Shown here piece by piece: positions 26,352 to 33,872 of a DNA stretch of 64,000 nt (position 1 is the stretch's first letter; every line of letters begins with the position of its first letter). The notes beneath the pieces are model-generated. The model had not been told where the DNA came from, ran no database searches, and saw only the letters and a program-made list of their open reading frames with translations. Where the stretch lies: assembly GCF_017313265.1 (NCBI RefSeq), contig NZ_JAFLQZ010000005.1:62001-126000 (forward strand), in the 5' to 3' direction. The position numbers and the translations under genes were made by a program. Origin of the DNA: Hymenobacter telluris (lineage in GTDB: Bacteria > Bacteroidota > Bacteroidia > Cytophagales > Hymenobacteraceae).

Positions 26352-28814
26352 ATGGTTCGTTCTCTACTATTTTCTGCCGGTTTGCTGCTGGAAGCCGGGA
26401 GTGTGCTGGCCCAAACGGCGGCCCCCGCCCCCCGCCCCGTGCGGGCCACTTCGGCGGCGGTGCCCACCACCGGGCGCGTTACCGATGCCGGCTCCGGCGA
26501 GGCCCTGCCGGGGGCTACCATCTACTTCCCCGACCTGAAACAAGCCACTGCCACCGCCGCCGATGGCAGCTTCCAGTTTGCGGCCTTGCCCCGCGGCCGG
26601 TTTCTGATGCAGGTGCGCTTTGTGGGCTACACCACCGTGGTGCGCACCGTGGATACCGGCACCGGACAGCCTCTGGCCGTGGCCCTGGCGCCAGCCGCCA
26701 CCGAAATTGGGCAGGTGGTGGTAACGGGCGTGTCGGCGAGCACGGAAATGCGCCGCTCGCCGGTGCCTACCAGCGTGGTGGACCAAACCCGGCTGCGCCA
26801 AACGGCCGCTACCAACGCCGTAGATGCCATTGCCCACACCCCCGGCCTCAGTCAGATTACCACGGGTGCCGCCATCAGCAAGCCTATTATCCGAGGCCTG
26901 GGCTCCAACCGGCTGGTTACGCTCAACAACGGCGCCAAGCAGGAAGGTCAGCAGTGGGGTGATGAGCACGGCATCGAAATCGACGAGTACGGCATTGACA
27001 GAGTGGAGATTATCAAGGGGCCGGGCAGCTTGCTCTACGGGTCCGATGGGCTGGCGGGCGTCATCAACTTCCTGCCGCCCGAGCCCGTCGACGAAGGCCG
27101 GATTCTAGGTTCAGTAGCGGCCAACTACCAAACCAACAACTACCTGCAAGGCTATTCCCTGATGAATGCCGGCAACCTGAACGGGCTGAACTGGCTGGTA
27201 CGCGGCTCGGGCAAGCTGGCCGGCAACTACCGCAACCGCTACGACGGGCGCGTGTACAACTCGGGGTTTCGGGAGTTGGACGGCAGCGGCTACGTGGGCG
27301 TCAATAAAAGCTGGGGCTACGCGCACCTTACCTTCAACTCGTTCAACCAGGAGCTTGGCCTCGTGGAAGGCGACCGAGACACGCTCACCGGCCACTTTCT
27401 GAAACCAGTAGCCTTTGGCGGCGACCCAGACAATATTGTAGGTTTGCCCGTGACGGATGCCGATTTGCGCGGCTACGGCTTGGCGGTGCCGCGCCAGCAA
27501 ATCAACCATCTGCGCATCGGCACCGATAACAGCTTTATCCTGGGGGAAAGCCGCCTGACCTTGAACGTAGGCTGGCAGCAGAACCTGCGGCGCGAATTCG
27601 GTAACCCGGCCGATGCCAAAGAGAATTCGCTGTTTTTCCAGCTGCGCACCGTGGATTATGCAGTGCGGTATTTCCTGCCCGAAAGGAACGGCTGGCAAAC
27701 CACCTTCGGCGTGAGCGGCATGCGCCAGGAAAACCAGAACAAGGGCATCGAGTTCCTGATTCCGGCTTACCGCCTCACTGATGGCGGCGTGTTCGGCGTC
27801 ACCAAAAAAACCTTCGGCAAGCTCGACCTCGGCGGCGGCCTGCGCTATGATTTGCGCCGCATCACCGCCGACCAGCTTTTCCTTAACGAGGACGAACAGC
27901 CCGCGCCCAGCGGCGAGGAGAAGTTTCCGGGGTTCCAGAGCACCTTCCGCAACGTGAGCGGCAGCCTCGGCGGCGCCTACAGCCTAACTGACAATCTGAT
28001 TCTGAAAGCCAACGTGGCGCGTGGTTTCCGGGCCCCAAACATTGCCGAACTGGGCTCGAACGGCCAGCACGAGGGCACTATTCGCTACGAAATAGGCGAG
28101 CCGGATTTGAAGGCCGAAACCAGCTTGCAAGTGGACGGCGGCCTGAGCTATACTTCCGACCACGTGGGCCTGAGTTTCGACGCGTTTCGCAACGGCATCA
28201 GCAACTACATTTTCCCCGCCAAGCTACTCGACGCCAGCGGCACCGCCGACTCCGTAGCCACCACCGGCGACCCGGTGTTCCGCTACGGCCAGGGCAATGC
28301 CCGCTTGGCCGGCGGCGAAGTTACCATCGACCTCCACCCCCACCCGCTCGACTGGCTGCACTTCGAAAACTCGTTTTCGATGGTGCGGGCCATGCAGTTC
28401 GATCAACCGGCCGGGCAGAAATACCTGCCCTTTATTCCGGCCGACCGGTTGCAGTCGGAGCTGCGGGTGAATTTCCGGAAGGTGGGCACTACGCGGCTGC
28501 GCAACCTGTACGCCCGCGGCGGCGTGGAGCACACCTTCGCGCAGAACCGCGTATTCTCGGCCTTCGAAACCGAAACCCGCACGCCCGGCTACACGCTGGT
28601 GAACCTGGGCCTGGGCTCCGACGTGACAAATACAGAAGACAAGACGCTATTTTCGGTGTACCTGACGGCCAACAACCTATTTGATGTAGGCTACCAGAGC
28701 CACCTGAGCCGCCTGAAATACGCCGCCTACAACCCCGGCAACGGCCGCACCGGCGTATTTAACCAGGGCCGCAACGTGAGTGTGCGGGTGGTAGTGCCGC
28801 TGAGCTTCCGGTAA
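26352..28814 (+). CDS. TonB-dependent receptor (second of two in the metal cassette)
   Basis: An outer-membrane receptor of about 820 residues. From the ATG at 26352 there is a signal peptide (MVRSLLFSAGLLLEAGSVLA). A carboxypeptidase-like domain follows (TGRVTDAGSGEALPGATIYF to MQVRFVGYTTVVRT). The plug domain has IIRGLGSNRLVTLNNGAKQE, DRVEIIKGPGSLLYGSDGLA and GVINFLPPEP. The barrel ends in SVRVVVPLSFR. Earlier in-frame starts at 26328 or 26310 would give a worse signal. Its plug is clearly related to that of the receptor at 22967, so the pair probably arose by duplication and diverged in ligand. The neighbouring cation exporter points to a metal ligand; this is inference. Confidence 0.9.
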   Translation: MVRSLLFSAGLLLEAGSVLAQTAAPAPRPVRATSAAVPTTGRVTDAGSGEALPGATIYFPDLKQATATAADGSFQFAALPRGRFLMQVRFVGYTTVVRTVDTGTGQPLAVALAPAATEIGQVVVTGVSASTEMRRSPVPTSVVDQTRLRQTAATNAVDAIAHTPGLSQITTGAAISKPIIRGLGSNRLVTLNNGAKQEGQQWGDEHGIEIDEYGIDRVEIIKGPGSLLYGSDGLAGVINFLPPEPVDEGRILGSVAANYQTNNYLQGYSLMNAGNLNGLNWLVRGSGKLAGNYRNRYDGRVYNSGFRELDGSGYVGVNKSWGYAHLTFNSFNQELGLVEGDRDTLTGHFLKPVAFGGDPDNIVGLPVTDADLRGYGLAVPRQQINHLRIGTDNSFILGESRLTLNVGWQQNLRREFGNPADAKENSLFFQLRTVDYAVRYFLPERNGWQTTFGVSGMRQENQNKGIEFLIPAYRLTDGGVFGVTKKTFGKLDLGGGLRYDLRRITADQLFLNEDEQPAPSGEEKFPGFQSTFRNVSGSLGGAYSLTDNLILKANVARGFRAPNIAELGSNGQHEGTIRYEIGEPDLKAETSLQVDGGLSYTSDHVGLSFDAFRNGISNYIFPAKLLDASGTADSVATTGDPVFRYGQGNARLAGGEVTIDLHPHPLDWLHFENSFSMVRAMQFDQPAGQKYLPFIPADRLQSELRVNFRKVGTTRLRNLYARGGVEHTFAQNRVFSAFETETRTPGYTLVNLGLGSDVTNTEDKTLFSVYLTANNLFDVGYQSHLSRLKYAAYNPGNGRTGVFNQGRNVSVRVVVPLSFR

Positions 28815-28825
28815 CCGCCAGGAGT

Positions 28826-28920
28826 GTAGGGGCGGGGCTTGCCCCCGCCCCTCGTTTGCGCCGCCCAGCAAGCACAACAAGTAACGTCCTGACACCGGCG
28901 GAGGCAAGCCCCGCCCCTAC
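28826..28920. repeat. GC-rich inverted repeat, copy 2 of 2
   Basis: Arms 28826-28847 and 28899-28920 pair at 21 of 22 positions around a 51-base loop. The arm core GGGGCGGGGCTTGCC is shared with the element at 21286-21382. It begins 12 bases after the TonB receptor stop and ends 32 bases before the cation efflux gene. Confidence 0.8.
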
Positions 28921-28952
28921 CCGAAACGTCTTTTGTTCGTACATTCCTGTCT

Positions 28953-29927
28953 ATGGCCCACGGACTCGACCACCACCACGGACACGACCACGCGCATCAC
29001 CATCATGGCCCGCCGCCCGATGGCAACTTCAGCGGCGCTTTCAAGTGGGGCATCATCCTGAACCTGCTGTTTGTGGCCGGCGAAACGGCGGGCGGTTTGT
29101 GGGCCAACTCGGCAGCACTGCTTTCCGATGCCGGGCACAACCTGAGCGACGTGCTGAGTTTGGCGCTGGCCTGGGGCGCGGCGTGGCTGGCCAAGCGGCA
29201 AGCCACCGAGCGGTTCACTTACGGCTACAAAGGCGCTACCATTCAGGCCGCGTTGCTGAACGCGGCGCTACTGTACCTGGCGTTGGGCTTTATTCTGTGG
29301 GAAACCATCGACCACCTGCGCCACCCTACACCCGTAAATGGCCCGGTGGTGATGGCGCTGGCGGGGTTGGGCATTTTGATTAACGGCTTCACGGCGTGGC
29401 TGTTCAGCAGCGGGCAGAAAGGCGACGTGAACGTGCGCGGCGCGTACCTGCACATGCTTACCGACATGCTGGTTTCGGTGGGCGTGGTGGTGGGCGGGGC
29501 GCTGGTGTACTTTACCGGTTGGCAGTGGCTCGACCCCGTTATCAGCTTCGTGATTCTGGCAGTGATTGGGTATAGCTCGTGGGGGCTGCTGCGCGAAACC
29601 GTGCAGCTCGGTTTGCAAGCCGCCCCCGAAAGCATTGATATGGCCGCCGTGCGGGCTTTTCTGCTGGCCCGCCCCGGTGTGGTAAGCGTGCATGATTTGC
29701 ACGTGTGGCCCCTCAGCACCCAGGATACCGCCCTTACAGCCCACCTCGTGCGCCCCGCCGGCCCCGACCACAACCACTTTCTGGGCGAGTTGCAGCACGA
29801 TTTGGTGCACGCCTTCAACATCAGCCACTGCACCGTGCAACTCGAAGACGTAAGCCCCGCCATGGGTGCCCACGGCTGCTGCGACGAGGCCGCTGCGCAT
29901 GCGCAACCTGCCGGGAAATTTGCGTAA
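28953..29927 (+). CDS. czcD: Cation diffusion facilitator (CzcD/ZitB-like zinc exporter)
   Basis: A 324-residue inner-membrane exporter that swaps Zn2+ or a similar divalent cation for protons. The N-terminus is a His-rich metal-binding loop (DHHHGHDHAHHHH, about residues 6-18). Six membrane helices follow. The metal site residues are in SDAGHNLSD on helix 2 and HMLTDMLVS on helix 5. The cytoplasmic ferredoxin-like domain has VSVHDLHVWPLSTQ and TAHLV. A second His/Cys patch (GAHGCCDEAAAHAQ) closes the protein. Its place behind two TonB receptors suggests that the whole segment balances one metal, most likely zinc. Confidence 0.93.
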   Translation: MAHGLDHHHGHDHAHHHHGPPPDGNFSGAFKWGIILNLLFVAGETAGGLWANSAALLSDAGHNLSDVLSLALAWGAAWLAKRQATERFTYGYKGATIQAALLNAALLYLALGFILWETIDHLRHPTPVNGPVVMALAGLGILINGFTAWLFSSGQKGDVNVRGAYLHMLTDMLVSVGVVVGGALVYFTGWQWLDPVISFVILAVIGYSSWGLLRETVQLGLQAAPESIDMAAVRAFLLARPGVVSVHDLHVWPLSTQDTALTAHLVRPAGPDHNHFLGELQHDLVHAFNISHCTVQLEDVSPAMGAHGCCDEAAAHAQPAGKFA

Positions 29928-29956
29928 TCTGCATCGAACATTTCTTTGCGCCCGGT

Positions 29957-31213
29957 ATGCCGTCTGCTTCCCTTACCTCCCCCACCCCTCCCCCCACCAA
30001 GCTCTTTTCGGCCATTGTTATTGTGGCCGCCCTGGGTTATTTCGTTGACATCTACGACCTGATTCTGTTCAGCATTGTGCGGGTGAGAAGCCTGAACGAG
30101 CTGGGCATTACAGCCAAAGATGCCGTTACCAATCAGGGTATCTTCCTGATTAACATGCAGATGGGCGGCATGCTGCTCGGGGGTATTTTGTGGGGCATCC
30201 TGGGGGATAAGCGCGGCCGGCTGTCGGTGCTGTTTGGCTCGATTCTGCTGTATTCGCTGGCCAACATTGCCAACGGCTTCGTGCAAACCCTCGACCAATA
30301 TGCCTGGCTGCGCCTGATAGCCGGCGTAGGGCTGGCCGGCGAGTTGGGAGCCGGCATTACGCTGGTAGCCGAAACCTTGCCCAAGGAAAAGCGCGGCTAT
30401 GGCACCATGATAGTGGCCACTGTGGGCGTGAGCGGGGCCATGCTGGCGTATTGGGTTGGCGAGGGCTCCGGCTGGGGCTGGCGCAACGCCTACTTCATTG
30501 GCGGCGGCCTGGGGTTGGCGCTGCTGGTGTTGCGCGTGAGCGTGTACGAGTCGGGCATGTTTCAGCAGACCAAGGAAAGCGGCGTGGCGCGCGGCAACTT
30601 CCTGAGCTTGTTCACCAACGGGCCGCGGCTGGCGCGCTACCTCAAATGCCTGCTGATTGGAGTACCGCTCTGGTTTGTGGTGGGCATCCTGATTACGCTG
30701 GCCCCCGAGTTTGGCGCGGAGCTAGGCATTACCGGGCCGGTTTCAGCGGGCTTGGGGGTGTTCTGGTGCTACTTTGGGCTGGTGTTCGGCGACTTTGCCA
30801 GTGGCACTATCAGCCAGCTGATGCGCAGCCGCAACCGGGCACTGCAGCTGTTTCTGGTGCTGTGCTCGGCGTTGGTGGCGGTGTATCTGTATGGGATGCG
30901 GGGCGCCTCGCCCAGCACGTTCTATGCGGTATGCTTCGTGCTGGGGCTTACCGTGGGCTTCTGGGCTTTGTTCGTGACGGTGGCGGCCGAGCAGTTTGGT
31001 ACCAACCTGCGCGCCACGGTAGCTACTACGGCACCCAACTTTGCGCGGGGTTCGGTGGTGCTGCTTACGTTCCTGTTTCAGTTGTTCAAAGCTCCGCTGG
31101 GCCTCATTGGTAGTGCTACCGTGCTGGCCGTGGTATCGTTGCTAATGGCCTTTTGGGCGGTTAGCTCCTTGCCGGAGAGCTACGGCAAAGAACTGGATTA
31201 TGTGGAGGAATAA
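29957..31213 (+). CDS. Major facilitator superfamily transporter
   Basis: A membrane transporter of about 418 residues with twelve predicted helices. The ATG at 29957 begins MPSASLTSPTPPPTKLFSAI, followed by helix 1 with GYFVDIYDLILFSI. The MFS signature GILGDKRGRLSVL lies between helices 2 and 3. Helix 4 contains RLIAGVGLAGELGAGITLV, as in the metabolite:proton symporter branch (aromatic acid or sialic acid type). The substrate cannot be read from the sequence. It starts 29 bases after the cation exporter gene and may share its transcript, but no metal-specific motif is visible. Confidence 0.85.
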   Translation: MPSASLTSPTPPPTKLFSAIVIVAALGYFVDIYDLILFSIVRVRSLNELGITAKDAVTNQGIFLINMQMGGMLLGGILWGILGDKRGRLSVLFGSILLYSLANIANGFVQTLDQYAWLRLIAGVGLAGELGAGITLVAETLPKEKRGYGTMIVATVGVSGAMLAYWVGEGSGWGWRNAYFIGGGLGLALLVLRVSVYESGMFQQTKESGVARGNFLSLFTNGPRLARYLKCLLIGVPLWFVVGILITLAPEFGAELGITGPVSAGLGVFWCYFGLVFGDFASGTISQLMRSRNRALQLFLVLCSALVAVYLYGMRGASPSTFYAVCFVLGLTVGFWALFVTVAAEQFGTNLRATVATTAPNFARGSVVLLTFLFQLFKAPLGLIGSATVLAVVSLLMAFWAVSSLPESYGKELDYVEE

Positions 31214-31275
31214 CATAGCAAAATCAACTTAGACGCGAGGCAGCCGTATCAGGATAAACTCCATTCTAAGTAGTC

Positions 31276-31668
31276 ATGAAAAAGATTCTTGCCCTTTTGG
31301 CTTTTGCAGTTGGTATCGTGAGCAGCCATGCCAGCCTGGCGCAAACAACGACTCCCACCGACTCCACGCAGATCCGTCTGCAAATGCAGCAGCAGCGCGC
31401 CGCCGACGCCAAAGCAGCCCTCGAAGCACAGAAACAGCAAACCGCTTCCTCGCGCAGCAACGTTAGCCAGACCGAAGCGCAACTCAAGGACCAAAAAAAC
31501 GCTATGCGTGAGCAGAAGCGCCAGATGAAAGAGCAGAAGCTGGAGCTGAGCCGCCAGAAAGATGCCGCCAAGGAAGCTAAGCGTCAGGAAAGAGCTGCCA
31601 AAGAGGCCGCCAGCATGGAAAAGCGCAGAGCCCGCGAAGCGAAAAAAGCCGCCAAGGCCGCCCGCTAG
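31276..31668 (+). CDS. Small secreted coiled-coil protein
   Basis: A 130-residue protein with a clear signal peptide (MKKILALLAFAVGIVSSHAS, cleavage after LAQ). The mature part is almost entirely charged helix, rich in Lys, Arg, Ala, Gln and Glu, with heptad-like spacing from about residue 32 to the end (for example REQKRQMKEQKLELSRQKD). It has no recognisable domain. Its high positive charge towards the C-terminus could suit binding to nucleic acid, peptidoglycan or acidic polymers; this is speculation. A terminator follows directly. Confidence 0.75.
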   Translation: MKKILALLAFAVGIVSSHASLAQTTTPTDSTQIRLQMQQQRAADAKAALEAQKQQTASSRSNVSQTEAQLKDQKNAMREQKRQMKEQKLELSRQKDAAKEAKRQERAAKEAASMEKRRAREAKKAAKAAR

Positions 31669-31691
31669 CCATTTCTGCTTTCCCACAATAC

Positions 31692-31722
31692 AAAAACTCC
31701 GGCCTTTGCGTCGGAGTTTTTT
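31692..31722 (+). terminator. Terminator after the coiled-coil protein gene
   Basis: A 10-bp stem (AAAAACTCCG with CGGAGTTTTT) and a 10-base loop, with the T-run ending in TTTTTT. It is placed 24 bases after the stop codon. Confidence 0.88.
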
Positions 31723-31765
31723 GCATCTACCTTCTACCGTTTTCCTTTACCATTTCTGCCCCGCT

Positions 31766-32215
31766 ATGGCCACCCAACCAACCAAAAACAAACCGATGGT
31801 GTACGTCTGGCACCATTTTATTCTGCTGCCCATGCTGCTTATTCTGGCTCTGTATGGCATCCGGCGGTACGCGGCCGTTTTCGGCGACGATTCCGAGGAT
31901 TCGCGGCTGTGGTTTACGGTGATGGCGCTGGCCGTGGCAAGCTTTGGCGTGCTTCTGATGCTGCGCCAGCATTACGCCCTCACGCTTCAGGACCGTATTA
32001 TTCGGTTGGAGGTGCGCCAGCAGTATTTCGAGGCCACCGGCCAAAGCTTCCGGCCCCTGGAAAGCCAGTTACAGCTCAGCCAGATTCTGGCCCTGCGCTT
32101 CGCCGGCGACGCCGAACTGCCCGCATTGGTGCAAGCCGCCATCAGGGAAAAACTGTCATCCAAGGAAATCCAGGCCCGTATCGAGGACTTCCATTTCGAC
32201 CACATGCGAGTATGA
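31766..32215 (+). CDS. DUF6526 two-helix membrane protein
   Basis: A 149-residue protein from the ATG at 31766. It has two membrane helices (about residues 17-37, HHFILLPMLLILALYGI, and about 49-67). A soluble C-terminal part follows, with LQDRIIRLEVRQQYFEATGQ, a QLSQILALRFAGDAELPALV motif and an ending FHFDHMRV. This order and these motifs are those of DUF6526, a Bacteroidota family of unknown function. It lies alone between a terminator and the next gene. Confidence 0.8.
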   Translation: MATQPTKNKPMVYVWHHFILLPMLLILALYGIRRYAAVFGDDSEDSRLWFTVMALAVASFGVLLMLRQHYALTLQDRIIRLEVRQQYFEATGQSFRPLESQLQLSQILALRFAGDAELPALVQAAIREKLSSKEIQARIEDFHFDHMRV

Positions 32216-32367
32216 GGCTAGGTTTTGGGGCTTGACAGCTCAAGGCCCTGGATTTTTTGGCCGACTTTTGCGTTGTAGCTTCTCGTACGCTGCCGTAAGT
32301 AGCCATTAGCCGGCCGCTTACTCGCCGAAACATCATTCCAGACCCAACACCCCAAGCCCCAACACCC

Positions 32368-32670
32368 GTGATTCTATATAACGTTACCACCAGCCTCGAC
32401 CCGGAAATTGCCGATCAGTGGGTGGACTACATGCGCGACACCCACATGCCCGAGGTAATGGCCACCGGCTTCTTTCTGAAAAGCCAGCTGTGCCGGTTGC
32501 TCAACGAGGAAGACAACGGCATCACCTACGCCGCCCAATACTACTGCGTCAGCCTCGACCAGCTGGAAGAGTACCAGCAAGTAGCCGCGCCAGCACTCCG
32601 CCAAGAAATCGAGAAGCAGTTCGGTGGCCGCTACGCCTCGTTCCGTACCATGCTGGAAATAGTGAGCTAA
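32368..32670 (+). CDS. DUF4286 family protein
   Basis: A 100-residue cytoplasmic protein starting with a GTG codon at 32368 (MILYNVTTSLDPEIADQWVD). It has a ferredoxin-like pattern with an MPEVMATGFFLKSQLCRLL segment and an AQYYCVSLDQLEEYQQ helix, as in DUF4286. The function is unknown. Its final codons and stop run straight into the hairpin repeat at 32671; the last bases ATAGTGAG already resemble the repeat word. Confidence 0.85.
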   Translation: MILYNVTTSLDPEIADQWVDYMRDTHMPEVMATGFFLKSQLCRLLNEEDNGITYAAQYYCVSLDQLEEYQQVAAPALRQEIEKQFGGRYASFRTMLEIVS

Positions 32671-32775
32671 TGGTGAGATAGTGAAATGGTGAGGTGGTGA
32701 GTTTGATGTTTTAACCGCGCAGTTGGCGCTAACCGAACATAAAACTCACCACCTCACCATTTCACTATCTCACCA
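32671..32775. repeat. Long hairpin of the GTGAAATGGTGAGG family, copy 1
   Basis: Arms 32671-32710 and 32736-32775 (40 bases each) pair with a single mismatch around a 25-base loop. The arms are built from repeats of GTGAGATAGTG, AAATGGTGAGG and TGGTGAGTTT. It lies between the convergent DUF4286 and GNAT genes and begins at the first base after the DUF4286 stop. The right arm runs 11 bases into the GNAT gene and supplies its stop codon. It may end transcription from both sides, but it lacks a T-run. Confidence 0.92.
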
Positions 32776-33253
32776 CTTCCCCGCCGTAAGCTTGCAGCTG
32801 TTCGGCGTTGAGGTTGCCGTTCAGCCATTCGGGGTCGAGGTTGGCTCCTACGCGCTTGTAGAAACCGATGGCCGGCTCATTCCAATTCAGCACCTGCCAC
32901 TTCATACGGTTGGCGCCGGTGTGCCGGGCTTCCGCTACCACGGCATCAAACAGGCGCTTGCCAACCCCGGTGCCGCGCGTGGCTTCGGTTACTACCAGGT
33001 CTTCGAGGAACAGCATCCGGCCCTTCCAGGTGGAATAGGCGGTGTAGTAGAGCGCAATACCCACGATAGGGCCAGCTTCCTGCTCGGCCACGAAAAACCT
33101 GAAGATGGGGTCCGGCCCGAATCCGTCGCGCTGCATATCGGCCAGCGTGTTCGTGACTTCCTGCGGGGCCCGCTCATACTCGGCCAGCTCCTGAATCAGG
33201 GCCAGCACCTGAGGCAAATCGGCCTCGCGGCCACGGCGGATAATAGTTGACAT
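32765..33253 (-). CDS. GNAT-family N-acetyltransferase, SSAT-like
   Basis: A 162-residue acetyl-CoA-dependent acetyltransferase from the ATG at 33253 (MSTIIRRGREADLPQVLALI). The acetyl-CoA loop is EATRGTGVGKRLFDAV. Strand 4 has GRMLFLEDLVVTE. The C-terminal LNWNEPAIGFYKRVGA is the signature of the spermidine/thialysine N-acetyltransferase branch. The substrate is probably an amine or amino acid, not provable here. The frame upstream to 33343 is not supported. The last codons (GTG GTG AGA TAG) lie inside the hairpin repeat that follows, so the C-terminus may have been reshaped by repeat insertion. Confidence 0.88.
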   Translation of the reverse strand: MSTIIRRGREADLPQVLALIQELAEYERAPQEVTNTLADMQRDGFGPDPIFRFFVAEQEAGPIVGIALYYTAYSTWKGRMLFLEDLVVTEATRGTGVGKRLFDAVVAEARHTGANRMKWQVLNWNEPAIGFYKRVGANLDPEWLNGNLNAEQLQAYGGEVVR

Positions 33254-33373
33254 CGGGGAAAGGTCAATAGAAAGGAAAGTGAATTCAATCAAAGCACAGG
33301 CAAGATAGAAGCTGTGAGCAGCAAGACCTGGTTCAACATCCAACTACCTACTACCCACATCTTACTACCCGCT

Positions 33374-33423
33374 AAACACAGAAGGAGCAACGGCGCGTGG
33401 CGGCCATTGCTCCTTCTGTGTTT
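33374..33423 (-). terminator. Terminator after the small lipoprotein gene
   Basis: A 17-bp perfect stem (33374-33390 with 33407-33423, core ACACAGAAGGAGCAA) and a 16-base GC-rich loop lie 18 bases after the stop of the minus-strand lipoprotein gene at 33441. Confidence 0.75.
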
Positions 33424-33440
33424 ATCAGCTATGCAGCAAC

Positions 33441-33674
33441 CTACATAACGGGCTGCATTTTCTTGATGTCTTCGGTGGCGTTGGGGGCCGTTATTTCGCG
33501 GGTAGCAGGGTTTTCGGGAGCAGCTTTACCACCAGTTGTGTCGGGAGCGGCCGGAATGGGAGGCAGGGGCTTGGTAGGCGCATCCTCTTCCTTGGTGTAA
33601 TCGGGGTTGCTGCACGACGTGGCGGACAGCATCAGCGAAGCGGCCAACAGACCGAGCAGAAACGTTTTTTTCAT
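33441..33674 (-). CDS. Short Pro-rich lipoprotein
   Basis: A 77-residue lipoprotein. The signal MKKTFLLGLLAASLMLSAT ends in the lipobox SATSC. The mature part (SNPDYTKEEDAPTKP onward) is short, unstructured and rich in Pro, Thr and Ala, with no domain. The acidic KEED a few residues after the Cys could act as a surface-export signal. It has its own terminator, and a hairpin repeat lies upstream of it. Confidence 0.75.
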   Translation of the reverse strand: MKKTFLLGLLAASLMLSATSCSNPDYTKEEDAPTKPLPPIPAAPDTTGGKAAPENPATREITAPNATEDIKKMQPVM

Positions 33675-33739
33675 GTGGAAACTAAAAGATGCAGACTAGT
33701 TACGCGCGTTGTGGCCGCGAAGATACGGGAGAGGGTTGA

Positions 33740-33872
33740 TAGTGCCTAGTGCTTGGTGCTTAGTGCGTAGGTCGTTCTTATATAATAGCACCTTATATCC
33801 GATGCTCTAGTGCTTGGAATCTCTCTTTAAATCAGAACATCCTAAGCACTAAGCACCAAGCACTAAGCACTA
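33740..33872. repeat. Long hairpin of the AGTGCTTAGTGC family, copy 1
   Basis: Arms 33740-33771 and 33841-33872 (32 bases) pair at 30 positions around a 69-base AT-rich loop. The arms are tandem variants of the 7-base word TAGTGCT (TAGTGCC, TAGTGCT, TGGTGCT, TAGTGCG). Another TAGTGCTTGG lies inside the loop. The first three bases on the minus strand (TAG, 33870-33872) are the stop codon of the prolyl oligopeptidase gene. Confidence 0.9.
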
